Counted from the first letter of the stretch, positions 1 through 7,205 are shown. The stretch is 8,167 nucleotides of DNA from Bacteroidales bacterium (GCA_017615445.1 JAGAAD010000032.1:1-8167), one strand, 5' to 3'. Numbers and translations: made by a program. The notes: generated by a model from the letters alone, not told the origin.

Positions 1-1974
1 CCGGCGGCGCGCCTGGCAACTCGCCTGGCGACGTTCCTGGCCGCCGTGCTGCTTACGATACCCGCTGCTGCCCAGTGGAACACTGAAGTCCTCGAGCTCA
101 GGGGCAGGATAGCCCTCCAGGACGGAAAGTACGCGCAGGCGATCGAGCAGTTCAACATCCTCGCCCATCTGGACACCAACGCCTATTGGACTTACTTCTA
201 TCGCGGAATAGCGAAATACAACCTGGGAGACATCCGCGGCGCCAGAAGGGACTTCGACCGCTCCGTCCGCATCAATCCCCTGTTCACTAACGGTTATCAC
301 TACCGCGCCATCACAAAAAGCAACGCCGGCGAGTATGACGACGCTCTCGAGGACCTGCAGAAAGCGATAGACCTCCGCCCCGGATTCACCGGCCTGTACT
401 TCAGCCGCGGAGTCACATATTTCCTCGCCCAAAGATTCGACAACGCGGTCGCGGACTTCGACCGTTACATACGCCAAAACTCCAGCGACCCGTCCGCTTA
501 CCTCAACCGCGGCGCAAGTTACCTCTTCCTCGGAGACACCCTCAAAGCCCTCGCGGATTACAATAAAGCCATCAGGCTGGACCGCTACGAACCCGAAGGA
601 TACATCAGACGGGCAAGATTGTACGCCGCCCAGGAGAATTACGAAGACGCCATAGACGACATGAACCAGGCGATCAACCTGGACAATGACAACACCCTCG
701 CGTACTTCAACCGCGCGATAATGCTCTACGAGACCAAGGACTTCATCGGCGCCATGGCGGACCTGAACACGGTCCTGAGCTACGAGCCCGGCAACGCCCT
801 CACCCTCTACAACCGCAGCCTCATCAGGATGCAGGTCGGCGATTTCGAAGGCGCGCTGGACGACATGGACCGCGTGATCAACATCAACCCGCGCAACGTC
901 CTGGCCTACTTCAACCGCGCGGCGTGCTTCATCGAGCTCGGCCGCTGGAACAGCGCCCTCGCCGACTACGACCGCGCGATCGAACTCTACCCGGACTTCG
1001 CCAAGGCCTACCAGAACCGCTCCTATGTGGAGAATCAGCTCGGCATGAAGAAAAAGTCCAAGGCCGACTATGAAACCGCGCAGAAGAAGATAGCCGAGTA
1101 CCGCAGCGGCAAGCAGACGGGCGAATTCGCGGACACCTCCAAGCGCTTCAATTCCCTGCTCGCCCTGGACGCGGACTTCGCGAAAAAGGACTTCAACGAC
1201 GAACTCCTGCAGCACAGAGACATAGACATACGTCTGCGCCCGATGTACCGTTTCACAGTGGCCGCCAAAAAGCCGAGCGGCGAGGTGGCATTCTCGAACC
1301 GCTACGAAAACGCCGATGTGGACGCATTCTCAAAGAAGCAGCTGATCCCGATCGAAGCGGCGCCAGCGTATGGCAGCGCCCAGATAAAGACCAGCCTCGC
1401 CGGCTTCGACCCCGCCCGGAAGGACGTCACCTTCGCCCGCGCGTTGAGGAACGTCAAAGACAAGCAGTACAACGCCGCCCTGGCGGACTACAACCAGCTG
1501 ATAGACGGCAGCGAAGGCGCCGAAAAGGCCTTCTACCTCGTGAACCGCGCCGTGCTGCGGGCGGAGATGATAGACTTCATCGCCAGCATCAGCAGCAGCG
1601 TGCAGACCCTGACCATGGACAACGAAGGAGCCACCAAAACCCGCGTAAGCGACCGCGCCGAGCGCGGATATGACTACACGGAGGCCCTCGTGGACATGCA
1701 GGAAGCGGCGGAGCTCGTCCCCAATGTGGCCTACATCAACTTCAATCTCGGAAATCTGCACTGCCTGCAGTCTTCTCCCGTGCAGGCGATCTCATACTAC
1801 GACAAAGCGATCGAGGAATACCCCTCGATGGGCGACGCCTACTACAACCGCGGCCTGGTCCTGATCTTCCTTAAAGACAAGGAAAAGGGCTGCATAGACC
1901 TCTCGAGGGCCGGAGAACTGGGAGTCAAAGACGCCTACAGCGTGATCGGCAAATACTGCAAGGAAGATGACTGA
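1..1974 (+). CDS. Exported TPR-repeat protein, 5' partial
   Basis: The reading frame is open to the first base of the window. The first GTG (46) lies inside what reads as a signal peptide: a basic stretch with two Arg, then a hydrophobic core (FLAAVLLTIPAAA) and a likely cleavage before QWN. The true start is therefore upstream and the gene is cut by the window edge. Numbering from the GTG, ten consecutive 34-35-residue TPR units fill residues 11-352, with typical pairs such as AYFNRA and DYDRAIELYP. Residues 353-459 are not TPR-like. More TPR-like helices follow at about 460-495 and 561-628, with a longer helical insertion between. TPR arrays bind proteins; the protein probably acts as a scaffold in the periplasm or at the envelope, but no partner can be named. 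It overlaps the next gene by 8 nt, so co-expression is likely. The family call is firm and the function is unknown. Confidence 0.9.
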   Translation, partial: PAARLATRLATFLAAVLLTIPAAAQWNTEVLELRGRIALQDGKYAQAIEQFNILAHLDTNAYWTYFYRGIAKYNLGDIRGARRDFDRSVRINPLFTNGYHYRAITKSNAGEYDDALEDLQKAIDLRPGFTGLYFSRGVTYFLAQRFDNAVADFDRYIRQNSSDPSAYLNRGASYLFLGDTLKALADYNKAIRLDRYEPEGYIRRARLYAAQENYEDAIDDMNQAINLDNDNTLAYFNRAIMLYETKDFIGAMADLNTVLSYEPGNALTLYNRSLIRMQVGDFEGALDDMDRVININPRNVLAYFNRAACFIELGRWNSALADYDRAIELYPDFAKAYQNRSYVENQLGMKKKSKADYETAQKKIAEYRSGKQTGEFADTSKRFNSLLALDADFAKKDFNDELLQHRDIDIRLRPMYRFTVAAKKPSGEVAFSNRYENADVDAFSKKQLIPIEAAPAYGSAQIKTSLAGFDPARKDVTFARALRNVKDKQYNAALADYNQLIDGSEGAEKAFYLVNRAVLRAEMIDFIASISSSVQTLTMDNEGATKTRVSDRAERGYDYTEALVDMQEAAELVPNVAYINFNLGNLHCLQSSPVQAISYYDKAIEEYPSMGDAYYNRGLVLIFLKDKEKGCIDLSRAGELGVKDAYSVIGKYCKEDD

Positions 1975-2782
1975 CATTAAATTCAAAAGCTTTTCTTCCG
2001 GCAGTTGCGGCAACTGCTACTACCTGGGAGTGGTGCAGGACGGCCAGCCTGTGGCCGGCGTGCTGATAGACGCAGGAGTGAGCCTGCGCCGCATCAAGCG
2101 CGAGCTCCAGTCCGAAGGCCTCACGCTGGACGCATTCTCCGCGATCCTGGTCACGCACGACCACATGGACCACATCCGCTCGCTCGGCTCGTATGCGAAG
2201 CATCTCCAGCGCCCGATCTGGGCCAGCGCCACTCTGCACAGGGCCCTCGCGAGCCATGTGATGACGCACGAGTATGTCCCGGACTGCAAGCGCGTGCTCA
2301 AGGAAGGCGAGTGGAACGAGGTGGTCCCCGGTTACATCAGCGTGCGCTACTTCGTGGTGCCGCACGATGCCACGGAGACCGTGGGCTTTGCAATCAAGCT
2401 GCCCGGGCATAAGTACGTCCACATCACGGACTGCGGCCGGATGACGGACGAAGCGCTCGAGCTGTGCAGCCTGGCGGACACGGTGGTGCTCGAATCGAAC
2501 TACGACCCGCATATGCTGGAAGTGGGCCCGTATCCGAAGGAACTGCAGGACCGCATCCGCAGCGGCAGCGGCCATCTCAGCAACGACGACTGCGCCGCCG
2601 CTATCAAACAAATCGCCCACAAGGGCCTGAGGAACCTCTTCCTCTGCCACCTGAGCGAAAACAACAACACGCCGGAGCTGGCCTACGAATCCGCACGGAA
2701 AGCCGTCAAGCTCTGCGCCAACAAACCGGTCCGGCTGGAGGCACTCCCCCGCCAGACCCCCTCTCAAATGATAATACTGTAG
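1967..2782 (+). CDS. MBL-fold metallohydrolase, YycJ/WalJ-like
   Basis: This 271-residue protein has the metallo-beta-lactamase fold signature THDHMDH at residues 63-69, which supplies metal ligands. The N-terminal SSGSCGNCYY (10-19), HDA (133-135), TDCG (154-157), SGHLSN (201-206) and CHLSENNN (227-234) are typical of the YycJ/WalJ branch of this superfamily. No signal peptide is visible, so it is probably cytoplasmic. Members are predicted metal-dependent hydrolases or nucleases; in Firmicutes YycJ is linked to the WalRK cell-wall system and to DNA maintenance, but that link should not be carried over directly to Bacteroidales. All ligand positions appear intact. The ATG at 1967 lies inside the end of the TPR gene (8-nt overlap) and gives a full-length N-terminus. 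The next gene starts 1 nt after the stop. The substrate is not known. Confidence 0.9.
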   Translation: MTDIKFKSFSSGSCGNCYYLGVVQDGQPVAGVLIDAGVSLRRIKRELQSEGLTLDAFSAILVTHDHMDHIRSLGSYAKHLQRPIWASATLHRALASHVMTHEYVPDCKRVLKEGEWNEVVPGYISVRYFVVPHDATETVGFAIKLPGHKYVHITDCGRMTDEALELCSLADTVVLESNYDPHMLEVGPYPKELQDRIRSGSGHLSNDDCAAAIKQIAHKGLRNLFLCHLSENNNTPELAYESARKAVKLCANKPVRLEALPRQTPSQMIIL

Positions 2783-2783
2783 G

Positions 2784-4613
2784 ATGAAACAATTCTGGAA
2801 AGTCATAAAACGTTATGTCCGCCCCTACACGGGATATCTCGGCGGCTCAGTGCTGCTGAATATCCTGTCCGCGGTCTTCAACGTCTTCTCGTTCTCGCTT
2901 CTGATCCCTATATTAAAAATCCTCTTCGACTCTTCAGGGAAAGTCTACGAACTGATCCCCTGGGCGGAAGTGAACGATTTCGCCGATCTGACCAACAACG
3001 TTTACTTCTATGTGGGCGACTGGATCAGCACCTACGGCACGAGCAGGGTCCTGCTGGTCCTCTGCCTCTGCTTCTGCGCGATCACTCTTGTCAAGACGAG
3101 TTGCTATTTCGGCTCGTCTGCGGTGATGATCCCCATCAGGACAGGCATAGTCAAGGATATGCGTATGCAGATCTACCGCAAGATCATCTCCCTTCCGATC
3201 GGATTCTTCTCGCAGGAGCGCAAAGGAGACATAATAGCGCGTATGAGCGGCGATGTGCAGGAGGTGGAGACCTCCATCACCAGCACGCTGGACATGCTGA
3301 TCAAGAACCCTATTCTGATCATAATCTACCTCGCCGTGCTGTTCACGATGTCGTGGAAGCTCACAGTCTTCACCCTCGTGTTCGCGCCGCTTATGCTCCT
3401 GATTATGACCGCGATAGGCCGCAAGCTGAAGGCCCGTTCGCTGGAAGCGCAGCGCTACTGGTCGGACACCATGTCGCAGGTGGAAGAAACCCTCGGCGGC
3501 CTGCGCATAATCAAGGCCTTCCTGGCCGAAGAAAAGATGACCGGACGCTTTAACACCGTCACCGGCAACATGAAGCGCAAGAACACCCACGTCGGCATCC
3601 GCCAGGCGAGCGCACATCCGGTCAGCGAGCTGCTCGGCAGCGTGCTGATTGCGATAGTCCTATGGTTCGGCGGCACCCTCATCCTGGGCGACCATTCGAG
3701 CATCGACGCGCCGGCCTTCATCTCCTACATGACCATCCTCTACAGCATCATCCAGCCGGTCAAAGACCTCTCGAAGGCGGCCTACGCCATCCCGAAGGGC
3801 CTTGCCAGCATGGAGCGCATAGACAAGATCCTCAGCGCCGAAAGCCCCATCAAGGAGCCCGCCAACCCCAAGCCCCTCACCAGCTTCGAGCATTCGATCA
3901 GCTTTAAGCACGTGGGCTTCTCCTACGACGGCAAACGTCCCATCCTCACGGACGTCAACCTCGAGATCGAGAAGGGCAAGACGATCGCGATCGTGGGCGC
4001 GTCCGGCGCGGGCAAATCCACCCTCGTGGACCTCATCCCCCGCTTCTGGGACGTCTGCGAAGGCTCGATCGAGATAGACGGCACGGACATCCGCGAGTTC
4101 AGCACGCACGACCTCCGCGCCCTGATGGGCAACGTGAACCAGGAACCGATCCTCTTCAACGACACTATCTTCAACAACATAGCCTTCGGAGTGGAAGGCG
4201 CCACCCGCGAGCAGGTCATCGCCGCCGCGAAGATCGCGAACGCACACGACTTCATAATGGAGAAGCCGGACGGCTACGACGAAAACATCGGCGACCGCGG
4301 AGCCAAGCTCTCCGGCGGACAGCGCCAGCGAATCAGCATCGCCCGCGCCATCCTCAAAAACCCGCCGATTCTGATTTTAGACGAAGCCACGGCATCCCTT
4401 GACACCGAGTCCGAGAAGATAGTGCAGCAGGCGCTGGACCGCCTGATGAGCAACCGCACCACTATCGCGATCGCGCACCGTCTCAGCACCGTCAAGAACG
4501 CGGACGAGATTATCGTTATGGACGAAGGCAGAATCGTGGAACGCGGCAAACACGAAGAACTGATCGCCCTCGGCGGAATCTATTCCAAACTCCACGAAAT
4601 GCAGGCGCTGTAA
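2784..4613 (+). CDS. MsbA-like ABC exporter (fused permease and ATPase)
   Basis: A 609-residue ABC half-transporter of normal length, acting as a homodimer or heterodimer in the inner membrane. The N-terminal membrane domain shows six hydrophobic segments (about 20-45, 88-112, 176-190, 193-212, 283-302 and 312-330). The ATPase domain is complete: Walker A GASGAGKST at 405-413, Q-loop Gln453, signature LSGGQ at 509-513, Walker B ILILDE ending at Asp533-Glu534, and the H-loop His565 in IAHRLST. The overall pattern matches the MsbA/lipid and multidrug exporter group. Lipid A or another envelope lipid is a reasonable guess for the substrate, but drug or peptide export cannot be excluded. It starts 1 nt after the upstream stop, and its TAA overlaps the next ATG (TAATG). 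That coupling to a VanZ-like gene fits an envelope role. Confidence 0.92.
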   Translation: MKQFWKVIKRYVRPYTGYLGGSVLLNILSAVFNVFSFSLLIPILKILFDSSGKVYELIPWAEVNDFADLTNNVYFYVGDWISTYGTSRVLLVLCLCFCAITLVKTSCYFGSSAVMIPIRTGIVKDMRMQIYRKIISLPIGFFSQERKGDIIARMSGDVQEVETSITSTLDMLIKNPILIIIYLAVLFTMSWKLTVFTLVFAPLMLLIMTAIGRKLKARSLEAQRYWSDTMSQVEETLGGLRIIKAFLAEEKMTGRFNTVTGNMKRKNTHVGIRQASAHPVSELLGSVLIAIVLWFGGTLILGDHSSIDAPAFISYMTILYSIIQPVKDLSKAAYAIPKGLASMERIDKILSAESPIKEPANPKPLTSFEHSISFKHVGFSYDGKRPILTDVNLEIEKGKTIAIVGASGAGKSTLVDLIPRFWDVCEGSIEIDGTDIREFSTHDLRALMGNVNQEPILFNDTIFNNIAFGVEGATREQVIAAAKIANAHDFIMEKPDGYDENIGDRGAKLSGGQRQRISIARAILKNPPILILDEATASLDTESEKIVQQALDRLMSNRTTIAIAHRLSTVKNADEIIVMDEGRIVERGKHEELIALGGIYSKLHEMQAL

Positions 4614-5020
4614 TGCTCAGAAAAGCACTATTCTGGAGGATACTCCTCGTCATCTATCTGGCCGCGGTGGCATACATCTGCTTCGCGAGCCAGGGCGACC
4701 TGCCCTCGTTCGACGAATGGCCGTTCAAGATTCCCGCGGACAAGTGCGTGCATTTCCTGATGTTCCTCCCATGGCCGATACTGGCGTGCCTATCCGTTTT
4801 GCCTTTCGACGCAGGGCGGACGCGCAAAGCAGTCATCGTCATGATGCTCATGACGCTGGCAGGTTGTGCGATTGCGGGAGTGACGGAGTGGATCCAGGGA
4901 CTTCTTCCCTATCGTTCGAAGGACATCTTCGACTTTATTGCTGATTGTCTGGGTCTGCTGACAGGGGCTCTTTTGTTTGCGGCTTTTTATCCTTTTTCGC
5001 AAAGATCAAAAACTCGTTGA
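4613..5020 (+). CDS. VanZ-family small membrane protein
   Basis: A 135-residue protein with four likely membrane helices (about 7-25, 47-64, 72-90 and 110-127). Family features are DKCVHF at 43-48, TEWIQ at 91-95, Arg101, and FDFIADCLG at 106-114 followed by TG at 117-118, where many relatives have Asn at the position of Asp111. VanZ-like proteins are inner-membrane proteins; the founder gives low-level teicoplanin resistance in enterococci, but most members, especially outside Firmicutes, have no known activity, so no resistance claim is made here. The start ATG overlaps the TAA of the ABC gene by one base, which suggests coupling by translational restart. Residues 108-135 are encoded by DNA that also encodes the end of the convergent GtrA gene. 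No terminator is visible after the stop. Confidence 0.85.
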   Translation: MLRKALFWRILLVIYLAAVAYICFASQGDLPSFDEWPFKIPADKCVHFLMFLPWPILACLSVLPFDAGRTRKAVIVMMLMTLAGCAIAGVTEWIQGLLPYRSKDIFDFIADCLGLLTGALLFAAFYPFSQRSKTR

Positions 5021-5411
5021 TTGCAAAATTAAGGAAGCCGGAAAAACACAAAGCAATCAGGTTACACACGAACGCAGGCCACTTGAATGCAAGTGCGATT
5101 GCGTTCAGGAGCACCATCTTCAGGATGAAGGCCGAAATGCAGGACAGATTGTACTTCCACAGATGGCTGAAGAACGCTCCCTTCGTGCGGTGCGCTATCC
5201 TGTCCCTCCACACATAGAAAAAGGCGGTGAAATAATTCACCAGCACCGCGCACTCGAAGGATATCATCGGGGAGATGACGTACTTCTCCACATGGTTGCC
5301 GTTCAGCAGATAAGTTGAGAGCACCCATAGCACAAGAGTGTCCGCGGCCGTCCCCAGAAGGGTGGTCACCGTGTACTTTGCCATCTGCTTGAAAAGGTGC
5401 CTCTTGGCCAT
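4935..5411 (-). CDS. GtrA-family membrane protein
   Basis: A 158-residue protein with four hydrophobic segments (about 13-33, 44-66, 85-106 and 112-134). It has the typical GtrA ending FLNFAINEFLIF (126-137), where most relatives have a similar N-F-x(5)-W/F-x-F pattern, followed by a Lys-rich, polar cytosolic tail of about 20 residues. GtrA proteins are linked to movement of polyprenyl-phosphate sugars across the membrane, and other members sit in cell-surface glycan loci; the substrate is not known here. The ATG lies 4 nt after the stop of the CDP-alcohol phosphatidyltransferase gene, so the two are almost certainly co-transcribed. The 3' end overlaps the convergent VanZ gene by 86 bp. Residues from about 131 onward, including the end of the last helix, lie in that overlap. 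Confidence 0.87.
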   Translation of the reverse strand: MAKRHLFKQMAKYTVTTLLGTAADTLVLWVLSTYLLNGNHVEKYVISPMISFECAVLVNYFTAFFYVWRDRIAHRTKGAFFSHLWKYNLSCISAFILKMVLLNAIALAFKWPAFVCNLIALCFSGFLNFAINEFLIFAKKDKKPQTKEPLSADPDNQQ

Positions 5412-5415
5412 CTGA

Positions 5416-6129
5416 TCAGTCTTCTTTCTTGCGTTCGGGTAGAGGATCTTCCTTGGCGAATTCTATTCCATCCTTGATCAGAGTCACCAGATAAATGACA
5501 GTCAGGATTACGAACACTCCCGCGATGAAGTAGTCGAACATTCCCCACACAACTGGCTTTCCAAGAAAAGTGGTGATCTTCGCATAGTTATGCACGGACG
5601 GGAAGAACTGATAGATCATCGTGAGGAGAATCACAATCAGGCGGAACTCAGTCGGACCCATCTTGCCGAAGGTCAGCTGATGCTTGCCTTTGAGGTCGAT
5701 GTTGATGTACGTGTAGATGCTCAGGAGCAGATAGACAGCCAGAACGAGCATCGCCAGAGAGAAGTGCACCATGTTCGAGAGGCCAGCGCCCACACACACT
5801 ATCGTGAGGGTAATGCCGTCCACATTATGGTCCAGATAGAAGCCGTAGACGGGGCGCTGCTGCTTGCGGACTCGCGCGAGAGTTCCGTCCAGACTGTCGC
5901 CGAACCAGTTCATCACAATACCGAGGTATGTGAGCCAGAGCCAGCAGAGATTATAATTCGAGAGGGCGTAGCCGAAAGCCGCTATCACGGCGCCGAGGAG
6001 GCCCACCCATGTAAGCATATCAGACGACACCCATTCGGGCATCCTGTTCGCCATCGCCACCAGGGCTTTCTTTTCTATTCCGTTGAGTACTGAGTTCTGA
6101 ACACGCTCAGACTGCCTGATTCCTTCCAT
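5416..6129 (-). CDS. CDP-alcohol phosphatidyltransferase family protein
   Basis: A 237-residue integral membrane enzyme. The family motif D-x2-DG-x2-AR-x9-G-x3-D-x3-D is fully present: Asp78, Asp81-Gly82, Ala85-Arg86, Gly96, Asp100 and Asp104. These residues bind the metal ions and the CDP group and catalyse transfer of a phosphate-linked group from a CDP-activated donor to an alcohol. Several membrane segments follow (about 105-135, 160-175 and 200-220), and about 36 polar residues precede the first helix. The acceptor could be inositol phosphate, glycerol phosphate, serine or another alcohol; the motif alone does not decide. Phosphatidylserine and phosphatidylglycerophosphate synthases are usually core genes, whereas pairing with a GtrA gene hints at a specialised envelope lipid. 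The ATG at 6127-6129 fits the promoter just upstream, giving a 5' leader of about 15 nt. Confidence 0.88.
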   Translation of the reverse strand: MEGIRQSERVQNSVLNGIEKKALVAMANRMPEWVSSDMLTWVGLLGAVIAAFGYALSNYNLCWLWLTYLGIVMNWFGDSLDGTLARVRKQQRPVYGFYLDHNVDGITLTIVCVGAGLSNMVHFSLAMLVLAVYLLLSIYTYINIDLKGKHQLTFGKMGPTEFRLIVILLTMIYQFFPSVHNYAKITTFLGKPVVWGMFDYFIAGVFVILTVIYLVTLIKDGIEFAKEDPLPERKKED

Positions 6130-6149
6130 AATTTAGATTTTAGAGTCCG

Positions 6150-6181
6150 CAAAGATACCCCATTTAGGGGAGTTTTCCAAA
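6150..6181 (-). promoter_or_regulatory. Bacteroidota-type promoter for the CDP-transferase/GtrA unit
   Basis: Read on the minus strand, TTTG (6178-6181) is followed by 20 nt and then TATCTTTG (6150-6157). This matches the Bacteroidota primary sigma factor pattern TTTG-N19-21-TAnnTTTG exactly. Transcription would start near 6142-6146, just ahead of the ATG at 6129. The whole element fits between the stop of the upstream DUF4886 gene (6185) and the ATG, so the two-gene unit can be transcribed on its own. The spacer contains CCCCTAAATGGGG, a small inverted repeat. Confidence 0.8.
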
Positions 6182-6184
6182 CAT

Positions 6185-7006
6185 TCAGCGGGCCCGCTTC
6201 TGCTGACGCACAGCCCGGTGCGCGCATTTCTGCGCTATGCGCAGCTGTTTCTGGTCCAGCGATTCAGGGCAGTACTTATTGCCGACCACGGATTTGCCGA
6301 AGAGGACCTCGAACCATGTCGCAGCGGCGATGTAGCGCCCGGCCTTCATGTCCAGGTGGAAGCCGTCGCGGGTGAGGTCGTCGCCGAAAGCGTCCAGGGC
6401 CGTGCCGCGTGCGATCTGGATCGCCCGTCCGGACGGGACCACGGTCTTGATCCCGACCGCCTTGACCGCTTCGCCGGAGGCGGAAAGAATGGCCGAGAAC
6501 ATCTTCTGCTGGTCGCGGTCGTACCACGGGAAATGGTTGTGGTTCGAGGTGCGGGAGTAGGCCCAGGTCTGGTGGAAGATTATCCTGGCCTGCGGCGCGT
6601 TCGCCCTGACCCACTCGCACAGCTCGCCGAGGCGGGCGTAACTGTCCGGCAGGCCGCTGTAGCCGCTGGCCTGCTGCACGGACACGACGTCCCACGCTTC
6701 GTCCTTGATGGCGTCGCTGAGCTTGTATTTGTACACCTCGCTCATCTTGCCGTCCACTATCTTGCGATACCTGTAGGCCGGCTTGTCGCCCTCGATGCAC
6801 TCCAGATGTTTGTCTATCGTGCAGCCGCCTATGTACATATTGCCGATTATGATGGGCTTCCCCGCCGCAGCGGCGATATCGTAGAGATTCTGCTCCACCG
6901 CGTCTTCGGAGAAACTGTTACCTATTGCGAGTACTTTGAGGGGCTCCTGTGCCAGGGCGCTGAAGCTCACGGCTGCCAGCGCGAGGATGGTTAGAATACG
7001 TTTCAT
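6185..7006 (-). CDS. Secreted DUF4886 (SGNH-hydrolase-like) protein
   Basis: A 273-residue protein with a clear signal peptide (MKR, a hydrophobic core, and SALA before Gln20), so it is exported to the periplasm or beyond; there is no lipobox Cys. The mature part begins with the GNSFSED block (29-35), where Ser31 is the likely nucleophile. Gly60-Gly61, SVQQASG (109-115) and DGFHLD (214-219, with Asp214 and His217 as the probable dyad) match the order of blocks in SGNH/GDSL esterases. DUF4886 proteins are frequent in gut Bacteroidota and are often near carbohydrate-use genes; deacetylation of glycans is a plausible activity but is inference. No polysaccharide-utilisation genes are beside it here. 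The C-terminus is strongly basic (RAVRQQKRAR). Only 55 nt separate its stop from the next minus-strand gene, and that gap holds a separate promoter. Confidence 0.85.
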   Translation of the reverse strand: MKRILTILALAAVSFSALAQEPLKVLAIGNSFSEDAVEQNLYDIAAAAGKPIIIGNMYIGGCTIDKHLECIEGDKPAYRYRKIVDGKMSEVYKYKLSDAIKDEAWDVVSVQQASGYSGLPDSYARLGELCEWVRANAPQARIIFHQTWAYSRTSNHNHFPWYDRDQQKMFSAILSASGEAVKAVGIKTVVPSGRAIQIARGTALDAFGDDLTRDGFHLDMKAGRYIAAATWFEVLFGKSVVGNKYCPESLDQKQLRIAQKCAHRAVRQQKRAR

Positions 7007-7010
7007 GGTC

Positions 7011-7041
7011 TAAAGTTAGTATATATTATCTTTTGAACAGT
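7011..7041 (-). promoter_or_regulatory. Weak candidate promoter for the DUF4886 gene
   Basis: On the minus strand TAACTTTA (7011-7018) matches TAnnTTTG at all but the last base. A poor upstream element (CTG) lies about 19 nt before it. The box is only 4 nt from the ATG, so transcription would begin at or inside the start codon. The surrounding gap (7007-7066) is very AT-rich. This is tentative; the real promoter may be elsewhere in that gap. Confidence 0.25.
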
Positions 7042-7066
7042 ATGTTTTTAATTTTTCTGAAAAAAA

Positions 7067-7098
7067 TTTGGAAAATTCAAACGGATAAGATACCTTTG
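7067..7098 (+). promoter_or_regulatory. Bacteroidota-type promoter for the tRNA-Lys pair
   Basis: TTTG at 7067-7070, a 20-nt spacer, then TACCTTTG at 7091-7098: an exact fit to the TTTG-N19-21-TAnnTTTG pattern. The expected start site is near 7103-7106, about 15 nt before the first tRNA. An A-run (7061-7066) precedes the upstream box and may act as an UP-like element. Downstream lies CCCATTTAGGG (7103-7113), also found in the promoter spacer at 6159-6169. Confidence 0.82.
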
Positions 7099-7118
7099 CA
7101 ATCCCATTTAGGGCGGAG

Positions 7119-7191
7119 GACTCGTTAGCTCAGTTGGTAGAGCACAACACTTTTAATGTTGGGGTCTCGGGTTCGAGCCCCGAACGGGTCA
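7119..7191 (+). tRNA. tRNA-Lys (anticodon TTT)
   Basis: A complete cloverleaf of 73 nt. Acceptor stem GACTCGT (7119-7125) pairs with ACGGGTC (7184-7190), with one T-G wobble. The D stem is GCTC/GAGC (7128-7131 with 7140-7143). The anticodon stem CAACA/TGTTG encloses the loop CTTTTAA, placing the anticodon TTT at 7152-7154. The T stem TCGGG/CCCGA encloses TTCGAGC. The discriminator is A7191. CCA is not encoded (CAA follows), so a CCA-adding enzyme must complete it. It reads AAA and, by wobble, AAG. Confidence 0.95.
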
Positions 7192-7205
7192 CAAATTGAA
7201 AGTAT

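Noticed and set aside
1925..2806. Long open frame (293 codons) on the minus strand opposite the MBL hydrolase
   Set aside because: The plus strand encodes a recognisable protein with intact motifs. The antisense translation has no family features and is rich in Val, Ala, Arg and His, as expected for the shadow of a GC-rich gene.
2934..4247. Long minus-strand open frames opposite the ABC exporter (2934-3617, 3660-4247)
   Set aside because: They lie wholly inside a complete ABC transporter gene and show low-complexity shadow composition.
5085..5106. Eight-pair hairpin shortly after the VanZ gene (GAATGCAA with TTGCGTTC)
   Set aside because: Considered as the missing terminator of the plus-strand operon, but no T-run follows and it is within the GtrA coding sequence.
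5226..5241. Perfect inverted repeat GGTGAA-ATAA-TTCACC
   Set aside because: It lies inside the GtrA coding sequence and is not followed by a T-run, so it is probably chance and not a terminator.
6218..6994. 258-codon plus-strand frame opposite the DUF4886 gene
   Set aside because: The minus-strand frame has a signal peptide and ordered catalytic blocks; the plus-strand translation has neither and resembles no family I know.
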